Source: Iris pallida
Taxonomy: Eukaryota; Streptophyta; Magnoliopsida; Asparagales; Iridaceae
Direction: 5' to 3'
Length of the DNA: 64,000 nt
NCBI GenBank assembly: GCA_029216955.1
Contig: JANAVB010015600.1
Coordinates: 26,828,188-26,892,187 of the forward strand
In this document: in pieces, positions 26,498 to 41,200 of the stretch
How the letters are laid out: every line of letters starts with the position of its first letter
Numbering within the stretch: position 1 is the stretch's first letter
Notes under the pieces: model-generated
Told to the model about the DNA's origin: nothing
The model's input: the letters and a program-made list of their open reading frames with translations, nothing else
Databases searched by the model: none
Program-made: the position numbers and the translations under genes

Positions 26498-29400
26498 CTC
26501 ATTAGACATGAAATATCAAAAATATATAAGGAGGCATGGCACAGAATTCGAAAACATATATTCTAAATGCGATGATACAATTTCCTGGGATATGTATAAT
26601 TTGGTATGTCGGATCATGTAATCATTTGGAGCTTATGTAACATCCTGCAACTGATACAAAGTAAGCTCCATTAATCTTTGAAAACATATTAAAATGGACA
26701 AATAGATATAATCTGAAAAAACTAGCTTGATGAAATTCCAAATACACTAATTATTTGATTGACAGAAGAAGCTAGTTGTATGACTATGTGATGATGTTCA
26801 AGTTTATAGCCAGTAAAGCTACCATTACTCATGAATAACAGTAATTTTATGATGCTCAAGTTTATGGCTTCGGTTATGAGGTTTTCATATTGTGAACACC
26901 AAAGACATAATTGATCCATCATTATCCTGAACATACAAACAAACAGGTGGCGTCAGACTGAATAACTTAACAAATTATGTAAGCTGACATGATAATTTAT
27001 AGGGATCTATCAGGATTACAAGACTTGTAAGAACCAACTAATTAGTTTTCTCATGGCCATTAATTTTACACATCTAGTCTTGACAGTTCTCACATCCAAA
27101 GATCAATACTTCATTTGACCATCATAATTAAATAATCTTGGATTTTTGGCTTAGTTTTTTAGGTGAGCGAAAAAAAATATGGTGTCGGGCTTAAATAGGG
27201 ACACCTTATAGCTCTGATTCTACAAAATAATGGAAAATCTGTAAAGTCTTTAGAAAACCATCAATTATAATTGGAAAAAAAGTAAAACCCTAAAAATATT
27301 GGGGTTCAATAGTACCTTGAGTTTAGAGGCGTGGAGGTCCGAGTGTTGCAACGACGTACATCGGGTTCTGACGCGGGAGTTAGCTGGAAGAGTCTGAGCG
27401 CGGTGTTTGGGAGAGCTTTGATCGGTGGTGGACGTGGAGGCACGTTGCGATGTTGGAGACCGGCGGTCGGAGGCAGGGGGTCGTGGAGGTAGGTTGCGGC
27501 ATAGGAGACCGGCGGTGGGGGCAGGTTGCGGTCAGAGATCGTGGTTGTGGCTTGGGTTGAAGGGGGCATTGGGATGGTCGAATACTTGACGGTTGAAGGT
27601 GGTATTTTTGGTTTAGAAGGAGAGGCTGATGGTGTGTTAAGAAGAAGAAAGATGAAGCACAGAGACTAGTTTAGGCTTGTTAAAGAGGAAGCAGAGAAAT
27701 TTTTTGAGAAAGAGGAAAGCAGAGAAATTTTTTGACGGGAGATATCATTTTTTTCCTTTTCTTTCCGTAAGAAATTTGGTTTCGTTAAATCATCCCGTAA
27801 GCCACTCCCATTTGGTAAGGGGCTGAGCCACTCCCGTATGGGAAGGAGGCTGTATATATATATTCATTTTCAATTAGGTCTTGCCCTAGCCTCTTCGGGG
27901 GTTATTACTTCCTTAGTAGATCAACACATGTACTCTTTACTGCTTATGCATTCATCGCACAAGTCTTTACTACTCAAGCTGCGTTATACACTACATTGCA
28001 GGATTCATCATGTCATGAGCTTTTTCTCATGGAGCTATATTCTTCATTAGAGATTACATACATCGCAGGATTCATCATGACATGAGCTATTTCTCGTGGA
28101 GCTATTCTTCATTAGAGATTACAATCCAGAGCAAAATGAGGATAACGTATTGGCAAGAATTGTAGACCATAAAGTATCATATCTCATTTAAGTTGGGCCA
28201 TGTTTATGGGGTTCCATACCTTGGACATTTATGTTAATAATGACGTCATGCTCGCTTTTGGTACTCCGAAAAAAATAAATCTTGATCGAACCCATATTTG
28301 CCCAATGGATACAATCCACTCATGCGGCGTGTGTAGGTGGGATCGGGATTCCCGCTATTAAACATCTTCGAATGTCCCTGAATGTCTCCGAAATAGCAGT
28401 CATTGGATTATCTTTTTTAATCGCACAAATTAGTTTAAAATTTTGCGAAAAATTGAGTACTTTAATGATCTAGTCTATACCATCAAAAAAGACAGATCAT
28501 GGCTGCTATTTTAGAAAGTAAAAACATTCAGGGATGCTTATAAGGGGATCACGATCCCTCCTTTATATTATGAATTATTAAAAAAGACGATCCAATGACT
28601 CTTATTTCGGAGGCATTCAGAAATTTTCATATAGGATAAAGAAGTTTATCTAAATTCTGAAAAAAGGAGAAGTTTGAGATATTTATAAATGGAATAACAG
28701 AACGTCAACTGACTTAGCGTGCTAGGGCAGAAATGGGGAGAGAGAGAGAAAGGGGGAGCCAACTGAGTTGGCGCCCCCTCCCACGCGCCAACTCTTGGCG
28801 CCTGCCCCTCTTCCGTCTCTCTCCCGTACTCTCTCTCTCTCTCTCTCTCTCTTGTTAGATTATTTGTTATTATCTACTCATAATATTTTTTTGATTTAAA
28901 ATAAAATAATTAAATAAATAACTATATATATATAATTCAAATAAATAAATAAATAACTATATATATATATGGATAATACCAACAAATTCAAATAAATAAT
29001 GTTCTTAAAAATAATTGGTATTCTATTTTAGATCATAACAAATATGGTATTATCTGTTTGTTGATTTTTTTGTTACCATTATATTATAGGAAAATAAAAT
29101 CAAAGTTACCATTATATTTAAGAACATTATTTATTTGAATTTGTTGTATTATCCATATATATAGTTATTTATTTAATTAATTGATTTTAAATCAATAATA
29201 TTGCGAATAGATAATAACGAATTATCTATTAGTATATATTAAATCAAAATATATTGTGAATAGATAAATCATATTTGTTATTGTTGAGGTTGTTTGATGA
29301 ATTTTATTGATAATCTCATAGGCTTTATATAGCCTTTATATGATAGAATATCCAATGGAATATCCTGTGGCATATTCTGGCATCCCAAATATGTCCTCAG

Positions 29401-32400
29401 GATATTCCCATACTAAATATAACATATTCTCATTCGAAATATATCAACACTCCCCCTCAAGATGGACGAAAGATATTCACTAAGCCCATCTTGTCACATC
29501 CTCTCATCATGCTGATAGAGTTAAGCCCCTTGGTCAATCCGTCTGCTACTTGATATTTGGTTGGAACATAGCCCAGCTCTAGTAGTCCACCATCCGGCTT
29601 TTCTTTGATGAAGAATCTGTCAAATCTCGATATGCTTGGTCCTGTCATGCTGTACAGGATTGTTGACAATACTAATAGCTGACTGGTTGTCACACCATAG
29701 CTTCATCTTGGCTCCCTGGTCCAGCTTCAGCTCTATCAGCATATTCTTCAACCATAATAGCTCTGTGACTCCCAAGGCCATAGCTCTATATTCTGCTTCA
29801 GATGTTGATCTGGCAACCACTGACTGCTTCTTACTCCTCCAAGAGACCAAGTTGTCTCCTACAAATATGCAATATCCCGATGTAGATCTCCTGTCGTCAG
29901 CACAACTAGCTCAGTCAGAATCACAATAGCCCTCGATGCTTACATGATTATTTCTTCTGAAAATCAGTCCAGCACAGCTAGCTCAGTCAGAATCACAATA
30001 GCCCTCGATGCTCACATGATTATTTCTTCTGAAAATCAGTCCCTTCTCAGGGGCTCCCTTCAAGTACCTCAGAATCTGGTACACTGCGTCCATATGACCC
30101 TTCCGGGGTCATGCATATAGCGGCTCACTATTCTGACCGCAAAGCTGATATCGGGTCGAGTGTGGCTCAAATAGATCAACTTGCCCACCAATCTCTGATA
30201 TCTATCCAGGTCAACTGGTTCTTCAGATTCAACATCCAGTTTGAACTTCTGGTCTATCGGTGTCGTAGCTGGTTTGCATCCCATCATCCCTGTTTCCGTA
30301 AGCAGGTCCAGTGCGTACTTCCTCTGAGAAAGAACAATTCCCTCTTATCTCGAGCAATCTCAATCCCGATGAAGTATCGAAGAGGGCTAAGATCCTTCAC
30401 CTCGAACTTCTTGCCAAGCTTTCCTTTGAGTTGTACGATCTCCTGCTCATCATTGCCTGTAATAATCATATCATCTACATACACCGCAAGCATGGTGATG
30501 TAGCCTCCACTTCGTCTGAAGAAGACAGTATAATCAGCATTGATCTGCTGATATTCCATCCCTATCATTGCTCTCCTGAACCTGTCAAATCATGCTCGAG
30601 GAGACTGCTTCAGTTCATAGAGGGACTTCTTCAGTCTGCAGACCTTGCCTTATGTCTGATTGGTGCCGAATTCTGGTGGTATCTCCATGTACACCTCCTC
30701 CACTAGATCCCCATGAAGAAATGCATTCTTCACATCCAGTTGGTGTAGCTTCCACTCCATTGGCTGCTAGAGAGATCAAGGTCCTGACAGTGCTCATCTT
30801 TGCCACTGGTACAAATGTCTCATCATAGTCAATGTCGTACGTCTGACTGTATCCTTTTGCCACCAGTCGAGCTTTGTAGCGCTCAACCTGTCCATCTGGG
30901 TTCTGCTTCACCGTGAAAACTCATTTGTATCCGATTGCTCTCTTTCCTTTTGGCAGCCTCACCAGCTCCCAAGTGTGGTTCTTCTCAAGAGCTCCCAACT
31001 CGTGCATCGACGCTTTCCACTTTGGATCGTTCTTGGCAACCTGCCAATTGTTAGGTACAGTAATACTATCCAAAGATGCTATAAATGCTCCATGAGAAGA
31101 AGAGATATTGTTATAAGAAACAAACTTAGCAAGATTCCAACTATATCTGTTCGGAAGATTTTCTGCATTACTGCGAGTAGTCCTTCGTGTATATAGTGGT
31201 GTGGAAGATGTAGGAGGAATGATATCACCTGAGGAGGATGGTGGTTTAGATGAGGATGGCAGTATAGGTGTCTCAGGAGTTGGGACAGACGCAGGCAGGG
31301 GACTTAGCATTGGCACTGTAGGTACTGGTCCTGCAGTTTGCTTCTCTCTTCTGCTATAGGTAAGTAACTCACCATGAGCCGTAGACCTAACACTTCATCT
31401 CCTCCCTGTTCCGCTTCACCTTCATGTTCCTCCTCAACCGTGCCTCTGTGCCAAACTTCTAAATCGGTTACCACCAAGTTCTCCATCTCCCCCTCTCGCC
31501 TTATACTGGTAGTATTAGGCGTGTTGAGTTGTTGAGTAGCCCACAAAGATGCACTTGACCGTTCTAGGGTCAAGTTTTCCAACTGATGGTCTGTTGTCTT
31601 TCATAAAACACAGACATCCGAACACCTTCAGTGGAAGTATCCCACTATTATTCTCGCAATACTTCACATGGAGACTTCCATCCCAGGATTTTTGAAGACA
31701 TCCTGTTGATAAGTTGAGCTGCTGTCAACACTGCATGTCCCCATAGATTTTGTGGGACATTCATGTCGATCATCATACTTCTTACGGTCTCCAGAAGGTG
31801 TCGGTTCTTCTTTTCTGCTATTCCATTTTGTGCTGGTGTGTATGCACAAGTGGCCTGATGCTGTATTCCGTGTGCTGACAAGTACTCTGCAAGCGTCTTG
31901 TTAGTATACTCTGTTCCATTGTCAGACCTCAGTACCTTCACTACTGCATTGTACTGAGTCTGGACATGCTTATGAAAATTCCAAAAACAGGCAGATACAT
32001 CACTCTTATTTTTCATCAGACAGCCAGGTGACACGAGATGCACAATCAATAAAGAAAACAAAGTACTTATACCCATTCATAGTGTTAGTAGCACATGGAT
32101 CCCAAACATCAGAATGTACTACCTCAAAAGCAAAAGAGCTCTTATAACCTGTATCAACATATGAGCTTCTAGTAAGTTTTTCTAACTCACATGCATCACA
32201 TACTAATTTCTGTTTATTTGTTTTTGCATAAATCTCTGGATACAACTTACTTAGAGTATCAAAGGAAGAATGTCCCATCCTCCTATGATGAAGTATCAAA
32301 GTATCTTCAGTCCTTTGCTGTAGCTCTCCCATTCCAGCCTTCTCTGCCATAGATACCAATGCTGAGTCCAGTCCTTCTCGATCTAGGTACCACAGTCCCT

Positions 32401-35234
32401 CATGCCAAGTGCCAGTCCCAAGTCTTCGTTCCGTCCCTTTCTCCTGGAAGATCACCTTAGGAATATCAAAAGAAACAATGCATTTAAGTTGAAGAATTAT
32501 AGAACTAATAGACAAAAGACTGACTGGAAATGATGGAGCATGTAAAACATTGGATAATCTTATTGAACTTGTACAATTAACAGTACCCTTACCGACCAAT
32601 GGCTGGAAAGTGTCGTCTGCAGTCTGAAGGTGTCTGCTGATGCTAGGTGAGTATATGAAGAAAACTCACTAGCATTTTCGGTCACATGTCGAGATGCTCC
32701 TGAGTCGATAATCCAGTATGACGTTTTAAGGGAAGACAGATGTAAGAGCAAGTGACTCGTCAGTACCTTTTGATGGGTGGGCATACATAGCGGCGCTGCC
32801 TCCAACGAAGAATGGGGTGGATACCTCCTCTGTTCCACTCCTGTCTCCCTCGGCTGATGCTCTCTGCTTTCTCTCCAGCATGTCCAACAGTGCCTGATCC
32901 TCCTCAGTAATGGTGTCAGCAGCTCCTCTATTCCCTTCTGCTACTAGCAGGTTTGCCCGATACCCTCCTCGGCCGCCTCGTCGACCCCTCGACCACGACC
33001 ACGTCCAATATCCTCGTCCACGTCCACCACCTGAGTCTCCCTCCTTAGGTGGTTTGGTACAAGCATACCGATGATGGCCCATCTTTCCGCAGTTGTAGCA
33101 CTGCCGATTGTGTTGCCAGAGCTCTCCCTTGGATCCTGTATCGCCCGAGCTAGTAACCGCTAGTGCTGACTTTGCTTCGTGGGGACCACCTGTCCCCGCC
33201 TGTAGTCTGATGCACGTCTCCTCCTGGATCATGGCTGAGATAGCCTCCTCGAGACTAGGAATCTCTGGTTGGGCGAGGAGTAAGGCTGTCCTCTGTGCGA
33301 ATGTTGTCGTCAGCCCTTTGAGAAATTTCATCGTCCTCTCCTGCAGACACACATGTCTCTCCTTACACTTTGGGTCCCCGCAGCTTGTCCGTTTTGAGGA
33401 GTGATCATAATCCAGCCAGAGACGCTCCAACTCTGTGGCGTACTCCTGCACCGTCTTCTCTCCCTGTACGGTGTCGTCGATCTTTCCTTTTATCTGGAAG
33501 ATCCGTAAGTTGTTTCCCACCACATCATAGGTTCTCCTCAACTTCTCCCACACGTCTTTCACCATCTCAATGCCATCTACTGTGGAGGCAATAGACTGGA
33601 CTAAGGAATTGAGAAGCCAGATGTAAATCACCATATGAGTGGATTTTCACTCGTCGCGTCCTGTCGAGCCCTCGTCCGGCTCTGTCTTCTCACCCGTCAA
33701 GAATTCCTCCAGGTTCTTTCCTGCAAGGATTCTTCTCACCCGTCGTGACCAACTCAGATAGGTGGCTGGACCGTCCAGCTTCAGATCGATGGAGGGAAGT
33801 TCCAACTTTGGCGACATTCGTGTCGTGCTCTCACCAGCCGACATCTTCATCAACGTCGCAACATCTGTAGCATCCAGCTTCTTGAGGATCGCCTCCATCG
33901 ATGCTTCTTCTCCGATCACGTCACGCTTGCTCCACGGCTCACGCTCGTTCTCGTCGTCCTCTCCTAGATCCGAACATGTCTGGTTTCATCAGATCTAGGC
34001 ATCGACGTCTCCTTCGTCCTCGTCGTCCTCTCTTACGTGCGGGGAGGGGGGGTGGCGCGCACAGCGGCAGCCACAGCAGCAGCAGCGGCAGCAGTAGCCG
34101 CAGCAGGGAGCGGCAACGGTAGCGGGGTGGGAGAGGGGGGGAGGGGGGAAAGGTTAGGTTAGAGTTTTGGTGGCGGTTAGGGTTAGGGTTTGTGGAAAGG
34201 TGGCTCTGATACTATGTTGAGATTGATTGATGAATTTCATTGATAATCTCATAGGCTTTATATAGCCTTTACATGATAGAATATCTAATGTAATATCCTG
34301 TGATATATTCTGGCATCCCAAATGTCCTCAGGATATTCCCATACTAAATATAACATATTCTCATTCTAAATATATCAACATTTATCATCATAAAATTAAT
34401 TTGATTTAAATAATAGATAATAACATAGATAATTTTATTTCATAAATAATATAAATTTCGACAAGAGTGGATAAAAATGAGAGAGCATTATCTCAAGTAT
34501 CAGCTTTCTATATAACTGAATATGGATAATACCAACAAATTCAAATAAATAATATTCTTAAGAAACTTTTTTGGTATTATATTTTAGATAACAAATATGG
34601 TATTATCTATTTATTGATTTTTTTTGTTACCATTATATAATAGATAACAAAATATAATGGTAACAAAAAATATAGTTATTTATTTATAAATATAATGGTA
34701 ACTTTTTTTTAATCTATAAATATAATGGTAACTTTGATTTTTTTTCTAAATATAATGGTAATAAAAAAATCAACAAATAGATAATACCATATTTGTTATC
34801 ATCTAAAATAGAATACCAAATATATTTTTAAGAACATTATTTTTTTGAATTTGTTGATATTATCCATATATATATATGTTATTATTTATTATATTATATA
34901 TATATATATATATATATCAAATCAAATAAATATTGTGAGTAGATAATAACAAATCATCTAACAAGAAAGAGAGAGAGAGAGGAGAGAGTACGGGAGAGGG
35001 GTAGGCGCCAACTGAGTTGGCGGCGTGGGAGGGGGGGCGCCAACTTAGTTGGCTCCCCCTCTCTCTCTCTCTCCATTTCTGCCCTAGCACGCCAAGTCAA
35101 TTGACGTTCTGTTATCCCATTTACAAATATTCCAAACTTCTCCTTTTTTTAGAATTTAGATAATTTTTTTTACCTTATATGAAAATTTCCGTTTGGAGAT
35201 ATATAGTACTAGTAGTTAGTGAAGTTGCTAAGGC

Positions 35235-35281
<47 letters not shown>

Positions 35282-38200
35282 GTGTGTGTGTGTGTGTGTG
35301 CGCGCGCGCGTGTGTGTGTGTGTGTGTGAAGTTGCTAAACGTCACAAGGATCATCTCTTGCATTCGTAATCTTTCAAAAACAAGTATAGGTGCATTTTCA
35401 GCATCCACATTAATTGGAGTTCCTTCCATCCGTTCGTCACACTTTATAAGAACTACTGCATATTGCCTTCTTTTGGATCATCATCATTGTTTAAGCCTTC
35501 TCCCTTCAGGATGGGGTTGGCAATGGAGCATAAGCAAGCCTAATAAAATAGTTGACAAGTTCTTATGACCGGCCGTCAACTTAACATCACACCTTTGTCT
35601 TGGTGCCAAATTTCCTAGCCAATCTAGCTAGGAGTATGAGAGTGTTGTACTATAAAATGTAGATGGCCAGTTGGTTTCTTGGATATGCAGTTTAAGCTCA
35701 TGCAATCAATGTGCACGCCCTTAGTTCCCCTAGACTATGAAGAGTCTAAACGAAGAATATTTATATTATTCAGAAATATAAATAATTGGCGGGGGATAGA
35801 TATCATTATCCCCTTCTTCTCCTAAGTTTAGAAGTGAAGTTTGTCGTCTTCTGTTGATACTAAATTTGATTGTTTGGTAGGACAAATAGAAAGCTGAAGC
35901 TGAAGTCCTTTTATTTTATTTTTTTATTGCATCTAATTATGAAATATTGTGCTTCTTGGCTTGTTTCCTGTATCATGATTACCTGGAAACATTTGGGGTC
36001 TAGCATTCTTGTAGGTTATCTGTTAGTACTTGTTGATATAGTTAACATTGGGATCTTTCAGGTGCGTGGCTTTCTAGGGCAGCAACAACTAGAGAATGCT
36101 TTAACAGGAATGGACCTTGTGATTATTCCTGCTGGTGTCCCTAGGAAACCTGGAATGACTAGGGATGATTTGTTTAACATAAATGCTGGAATTGTTCGAA
36201 CGCTCTGTGAGGGAATTGCTAAATGCTGTCCCGATGCTATTGTGAATGTGATCAGCAATCCAGTGAACTCCACTGTTCCTATTGCAGCCGAAGTGTTCAA
36301 GAAGGCAGGCACTTATAATCCCAAGCGTCTTTTAGGAGTAACAACACTCGATGTAGTCAGGGCCAATACTTTTGTGGTAAGGATCTATTTTGTTGAACAG
36401 CTCTAATATGAGAATTTTGGTAATTTTAATTGCCACGTTACATTTTCAGACCCTTCTGGTCATGGTGCTGGAAAATCGATTGATCTTTGTTGTCTCTTGT
36501 TATATTGCTGTCAAATAATCATTTGCTTATCTAATTCATGGTATTCTCAGGCCGAAGTGTTGGGAATTGACCCCAGGGAGGTCAATGTTCCTGTGGTTGG
36601 TGGACACGCAGGGGTTACAATATTACCCCTATTGTCGCAGGTGAAAAAACATATTATATCTTCTTTTTCACTGATTTTAATTGTGTCCATTCTCATGACT
36701 CCTATCAGTGTTATGTTCCTAGATGTATCGAGTCTTAAAAATTACCATATGAAAGCTTTATAATAATGGATTTGTATCTATGTAGGTCAAACCGCCATGT
36801 TCCTTCACTTATGAAGAAATTAGTTATCTGACTGACCGCATACAAAATGGGGGAACAGAAGTAGTTGAGGTAAATTAGCAGTTCCCCACAAACATATAAA
36901 TAGAAACTGTTGTTTTATTCCATCTCTTCTAGATTATAGCTTCTTCTTTAACATAATTATCAATCTGCATGCTTGTCTTTGTTCGTAGATATTGGATTGA
37001 TAACCTTGACTTTATTATCAATCTGCATGCTTGTCTTTGTTCGTAGATATTGGATTGATAACCTTGACTTTTTGCTTATTTTTAATGACATTCACTCGAC
37101 AGCTTTGCATACATAAAACACTATTGTTTCAGTATCAAAGTACTTGCACCTGTGAAGCAAGGTGCAAAGTTGTACCTATAGCAAATTTTCTGATGTTCTA
37201 TACATGTAGACAATTCTAGCATGAAGTCCATTCATAACATGTACATAATCTAAGCTGTCAGATGCATGAATTGTTTCCGTTAGATAAAACTAGTGATTGG
37301 ATATTATTCTGTTTATTTACCAGGAGGAAAGATATAGTAACCCGTGGATGAACATTTTTGTATAGGAATTGTCCAAGGCGCCTTTGCGGGATTGGGATGA
37401 GATGATGAGTTAATTTATTGATCAAAGACACCTGGGTCTAGAAGTTACAAAATGTTGAATGTAGTTGAAAGGCTAGTCTAAACAGAATTGTATTAAATGA
37501 TTTCATTATGCAAGCAGTCCAGGTCAGGTGACCTGTTGATTGGATTAAATGGTGATTTAGTGCGGGTGCATGGAAATTCTGCTTATTTGACAGCCAATTA
37601 ATGATCAATTACTTTGCTCATCAATCTTTTCTTAATCCGTTCTCTAGGACATTGAGACAAAATGATGCAAAAATAGGTACATGGTTCATGATATTCAAAC
37701 GTGAAAGTTGTACATTATTTAAAAAAAATTGTTATCGAAATAGTTGACTTTGTGCTATAAGCTAGAATGTCAACATTGTTTCATAATGAACTATGAACCA
37801 TCTTGGAAATAGTCTCTCATTTTGCTGTTGTAGGAAACAACCTATAAAGTGGGTACTAGGAAAAGTGCCGGTTTCATAAGAGGATTGGTGTAGGGCACTC
37901 GAAACTGGAGAAGACCACCCGAAGATGACCCAACAGTATATACAGGTCGCGTTCTTGAATCTAGACTGCTCTTATCTTTCATGTTCCAATTGTAGGCCCA
38001 CATAGCCAGGTGTGTTGGCCCATTCGGTCTAAAGTTGACTTGATTTTGATAGTTAACTAAACCATGTTTTGATATGTTGCAATATGACTCATCTGACGAT
38101 ACAATAATGTTGTGTTGCTTGAAGGTTGTTTGGTCATCTCTATGTAATTTTACATATTATTGAATCTAGGACTTATGTACATCGAGTCGCACTCGGTACC

Positions 38201-41200
38201 AGAAGTCCACTCAAATATAAACTCAACAGTCCACTTATACAGCCGAAAGTCTATCTACAAAAGTCCAACCATTCAAACTAAAAGATTCGTAAAGTACAAC
38301 AACTATGACTCCGACGAAAAGTACAACCACTTGGCAAGGAGTACAACAACCACAAAAAGATTCAAAAAGTACTCAGAGAACTTACCAAGAACTGGAATCC
38401 CAAGGTCACAACAATCATTGAAGGAAATGATCTTACCGTAATGACCCTCGAGACGTTTATGGACAAACTCATGACTCACGAGCTAGATCTCAAAGAATTT
38501 AAAGATCCCAGACCAAAGGAAAAACGATTGCATTCAAGACATATCACAAGAAGAACGTCAACTATGACTCTGACGACGATGACTCTCAAGACGAAGAAGT
38601 TGTCCTAATCACCAGGAACTTCAGAAAATTTTTAAAGTTCGAAAGATCAAAAAAGGAACAGAATGACGACAGTAACGAAGCGCCGGTGTGCTACAGTTGT
38701 AAGAAGACATGTCATATAAAGAGGGACTGTCCGACAGTAAAGAAAGGAAATCCCCATGATCGTCCATCCAGGAGAATTTTATCAAAGAAGTATGCTAACA
38801 CAAGCATCTAGCATGAGAGCTAGGCAAGTGATTCTGAAGAACAGTCTCGAAACTCAGCAAATCTATGCTTCATGGCAGTAGACAATCAGGTAACAATAAC
38901 TCTCACTATGATGACTTTACTTTTGATGAACTATCTGATGCCTGCAGTGATTTACTTGAGGATTATAGAAAGTTTAGAGATAAGTGTAAGCATGCTAGAA
39001 AAGATATTCAATCTTATCAGACTGAGATTGAAAGACTTACAATTATATTAAGAGAAGCAAAGGATGCGTCTTCTTGTGTTAATCAAGACGAGATATGCAA
39101 ACTTAAGCTTAGTCATCATGAGGCTCTTGACTGCATCTGCATTGACAAGAAATCTCAAGAGATTACTAAACTCAAGGAGAAACTCGAATCCGAAAAGAAG
39201 AAATACTCTATTGCTACTTTTAGGACGGATGCTTTAACTAATAAGTATAATGAAGTTTACGCGACCTCTAAAAAATTAGAGATATTGGACAAACAGGTTG
39301 TACAACCAAGTACCCAACTTAACACGAGATACGTAGCTAAACAAATGAGCACGCACAGCAAGAATTATCCTAGAAAGGATAGATCTCATAATCATGCATA
39401 AAAAACACAACATAACAAATCACATGATCATGCATGTAAGACACAACGCACCCTGTCATACAATCACGCATTCTATTATAAATATCTACATAAACCACAT
39501 AGCATGACTTCACACAAACATGTCTATCATGTTGCACCTAGTACTAATAATTCTACTATATGTCATTATTGCGGTAGAAAGGGACACATTTCTAGATTTT
39601 GCAGAACTAGAAAATTAGTAGACAAATGTTTATGCATGGGTACCAAGGACTAACTTAGCAAGAGCCACAAGAAAATAGATACCAAAGGTTACATCTACAA
39701 CTCATTTTGTAGGTGGAACCTCCCTCTCATTCTAGGAACAAATTGATTCTCGATAGCGGTTGCTCACAACATATGGCATGTGGCGCCAACTTATTTGCAA
39801 CGCTATCGATAAAAAGAGAATGATGTCTTATTCGGTATCTTAAGGGCTATATTATTGGTAATGTAGGTATTACTTCATATCATGTTATACAAGATGTTTG
39901 TCTAGTTACGGAATTAAAAACATAACCTACTCAGCATCAGTCATTTAGCTGACCACGGCTATGGTATTAACTTCGTAAAAGACAAATGTTCGATTTATGA
40001 AAGATATACTGGCAATATCATTATCAAAGGGATTAGGGAAGATAATAATATATTTTATTTGTTAAAAGATACAAACAATGCAGGCAGATATCTATACGTC
40101 AACAAGGATGAAAGCAGGCTATGGCATACGCGTCTAGGACACGCAAATATGGACACCACTACAAGACTCTCCACAAAGAAGCTGGTAAGCGGTTTACCGG
40201 ATATACTTTTAAGAACATGGTATGTGCCGACTGTGAAAAGAATAAAGCAACTTAGTTTTCTTTTAAGTCAATAAACGTTACAAGTACCTCCAGACCACTG
40301 TAACTCATACACATGGACTTATTTGCACCAAGTAAGGTCGCCAGTCTTGGCGGTAAGCTTTATGCATATGTAATTGTTGATGTTTTTTCTAGATATACTT
40401 GGGTATATTTTTTTGTAAATAAAAATGAGATATTTTCTGAATTCGCTACTTTTTGCAAAAATATTTAATACGAAAAAGGTTTCATGATTACTTGCCTCCG
40501 AAGTGATTAGGGAGGCGAATTCGAAAATTGTGATTTCAAAAACTTTTGCAATTGAAATGGCTTCTCTTATGAATTTTCTTGTCATAGAACTTCTCAACAA
40601 AATGGTGTTGTGGAGCGGAAGAACAGAACTGTTGGCGATATGGCTAGAGTTATGCTAAATTTGCACAATCTTCCGAAATACATTTGGGTTGAAGCTGTAA
40701 ATATAGCATGCCATATTTTGAATAGGATTCTTATTCGACCTATATCGAAAAAGACTCCCTATGAGCTTTGGTTTTATAGAACTTCCACAATTAGTTACTT
40801 CAAGGTTTTTGGATACAAATGATTTATTCTTAATACTAAAGATAATCTAGAAAAATTTGACTCCAAGGCCGATGAAGGTATTTTCCTAGATTATACGGCC
40901 AAAAGCAAAGGATACCGGTTGTTCAAGCAAACACTAACTATTGAAGAGTCTATCAACGTCACTTTCGATGAACTCAACAAGCAAATACCAAATGCAAGTG
41001 ACGATGATGCTATCATGCAAACAATTGACGACAACCCTAAAGATACAAGCACATCAAGTCATCTGGATGGTCTGCCTAAAAGCTTGAGATTCTCTACAGA
41101 TCATCCAAAGGACTTGGTAATAGATGAGGTATCCAAGGTGTAAGTACACGTTCTTCCAATAAAGATATCATTGCTAATGTTGCCTTCATTTCTAAGATAG

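Larger units (their letters stand above)
23188..27600 (-). pseudogene. FAR1/FHY3-type Mutator-like transposase, right arm, degenerate
   Basis: The reverse-oriented sister of the left-arm gene. On the minus strand it has a leader (27569-27306), a FAR1-type region near 25880-25660, transposase at about 25260-24836 ([31 protein letters not shown]), a SWIM region near 24010-23700 and the zinc knuckle [16 protein letters not shown] at about 23340. It is interrupted by a hAT-like insertion at 24189-24657 and by a (TA)n tract at 26443-26494. It is not functional. Its 3' end faces that of the left copy. Confidence 0.85.
18780..27855. repeat. long inverted repeat of two MULE copies in MDH intron 2
   Basis: The arms are about 18780-22823 and 23101-27855 (reverse complement), separated by a loop of about 280 bp. 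Anchors: TTACGGGATGATTTAAC at 18824 pairs with its complement ending at 27800. The zinc-knuckle region near 22600 pairs with 23320-23400. CCACCATGAC near 22805 pairs with 23112-23121. By eye the arms differ at roughly one base in ten. The right arm is longer because a 469-bp hAT-like element sits in it. The outer edges, around AGCCCCTTA, are approximate. Confidence 0.9.
28620..35189. mobile_element. fold-back element with long inverted arms, split by a copia element
   Basis: The ends GAAATTTTCATATA (28620) and its complement (ending 35189) start two inverted arms of several hundred bp each. Both arms share a (GA)n/(CT)n block and GCGCCAACTGAGTTGGC palindromes (28765-28800; 35000-35060). Both also share an internal hairpin built on CAACAAATTCAAATAAATAA. 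Without the copia element (29282-34380) it would be about 1.47 kb and non-coding. No convincing target-site duplication was found at the outer ends. Confidence 0.8.
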
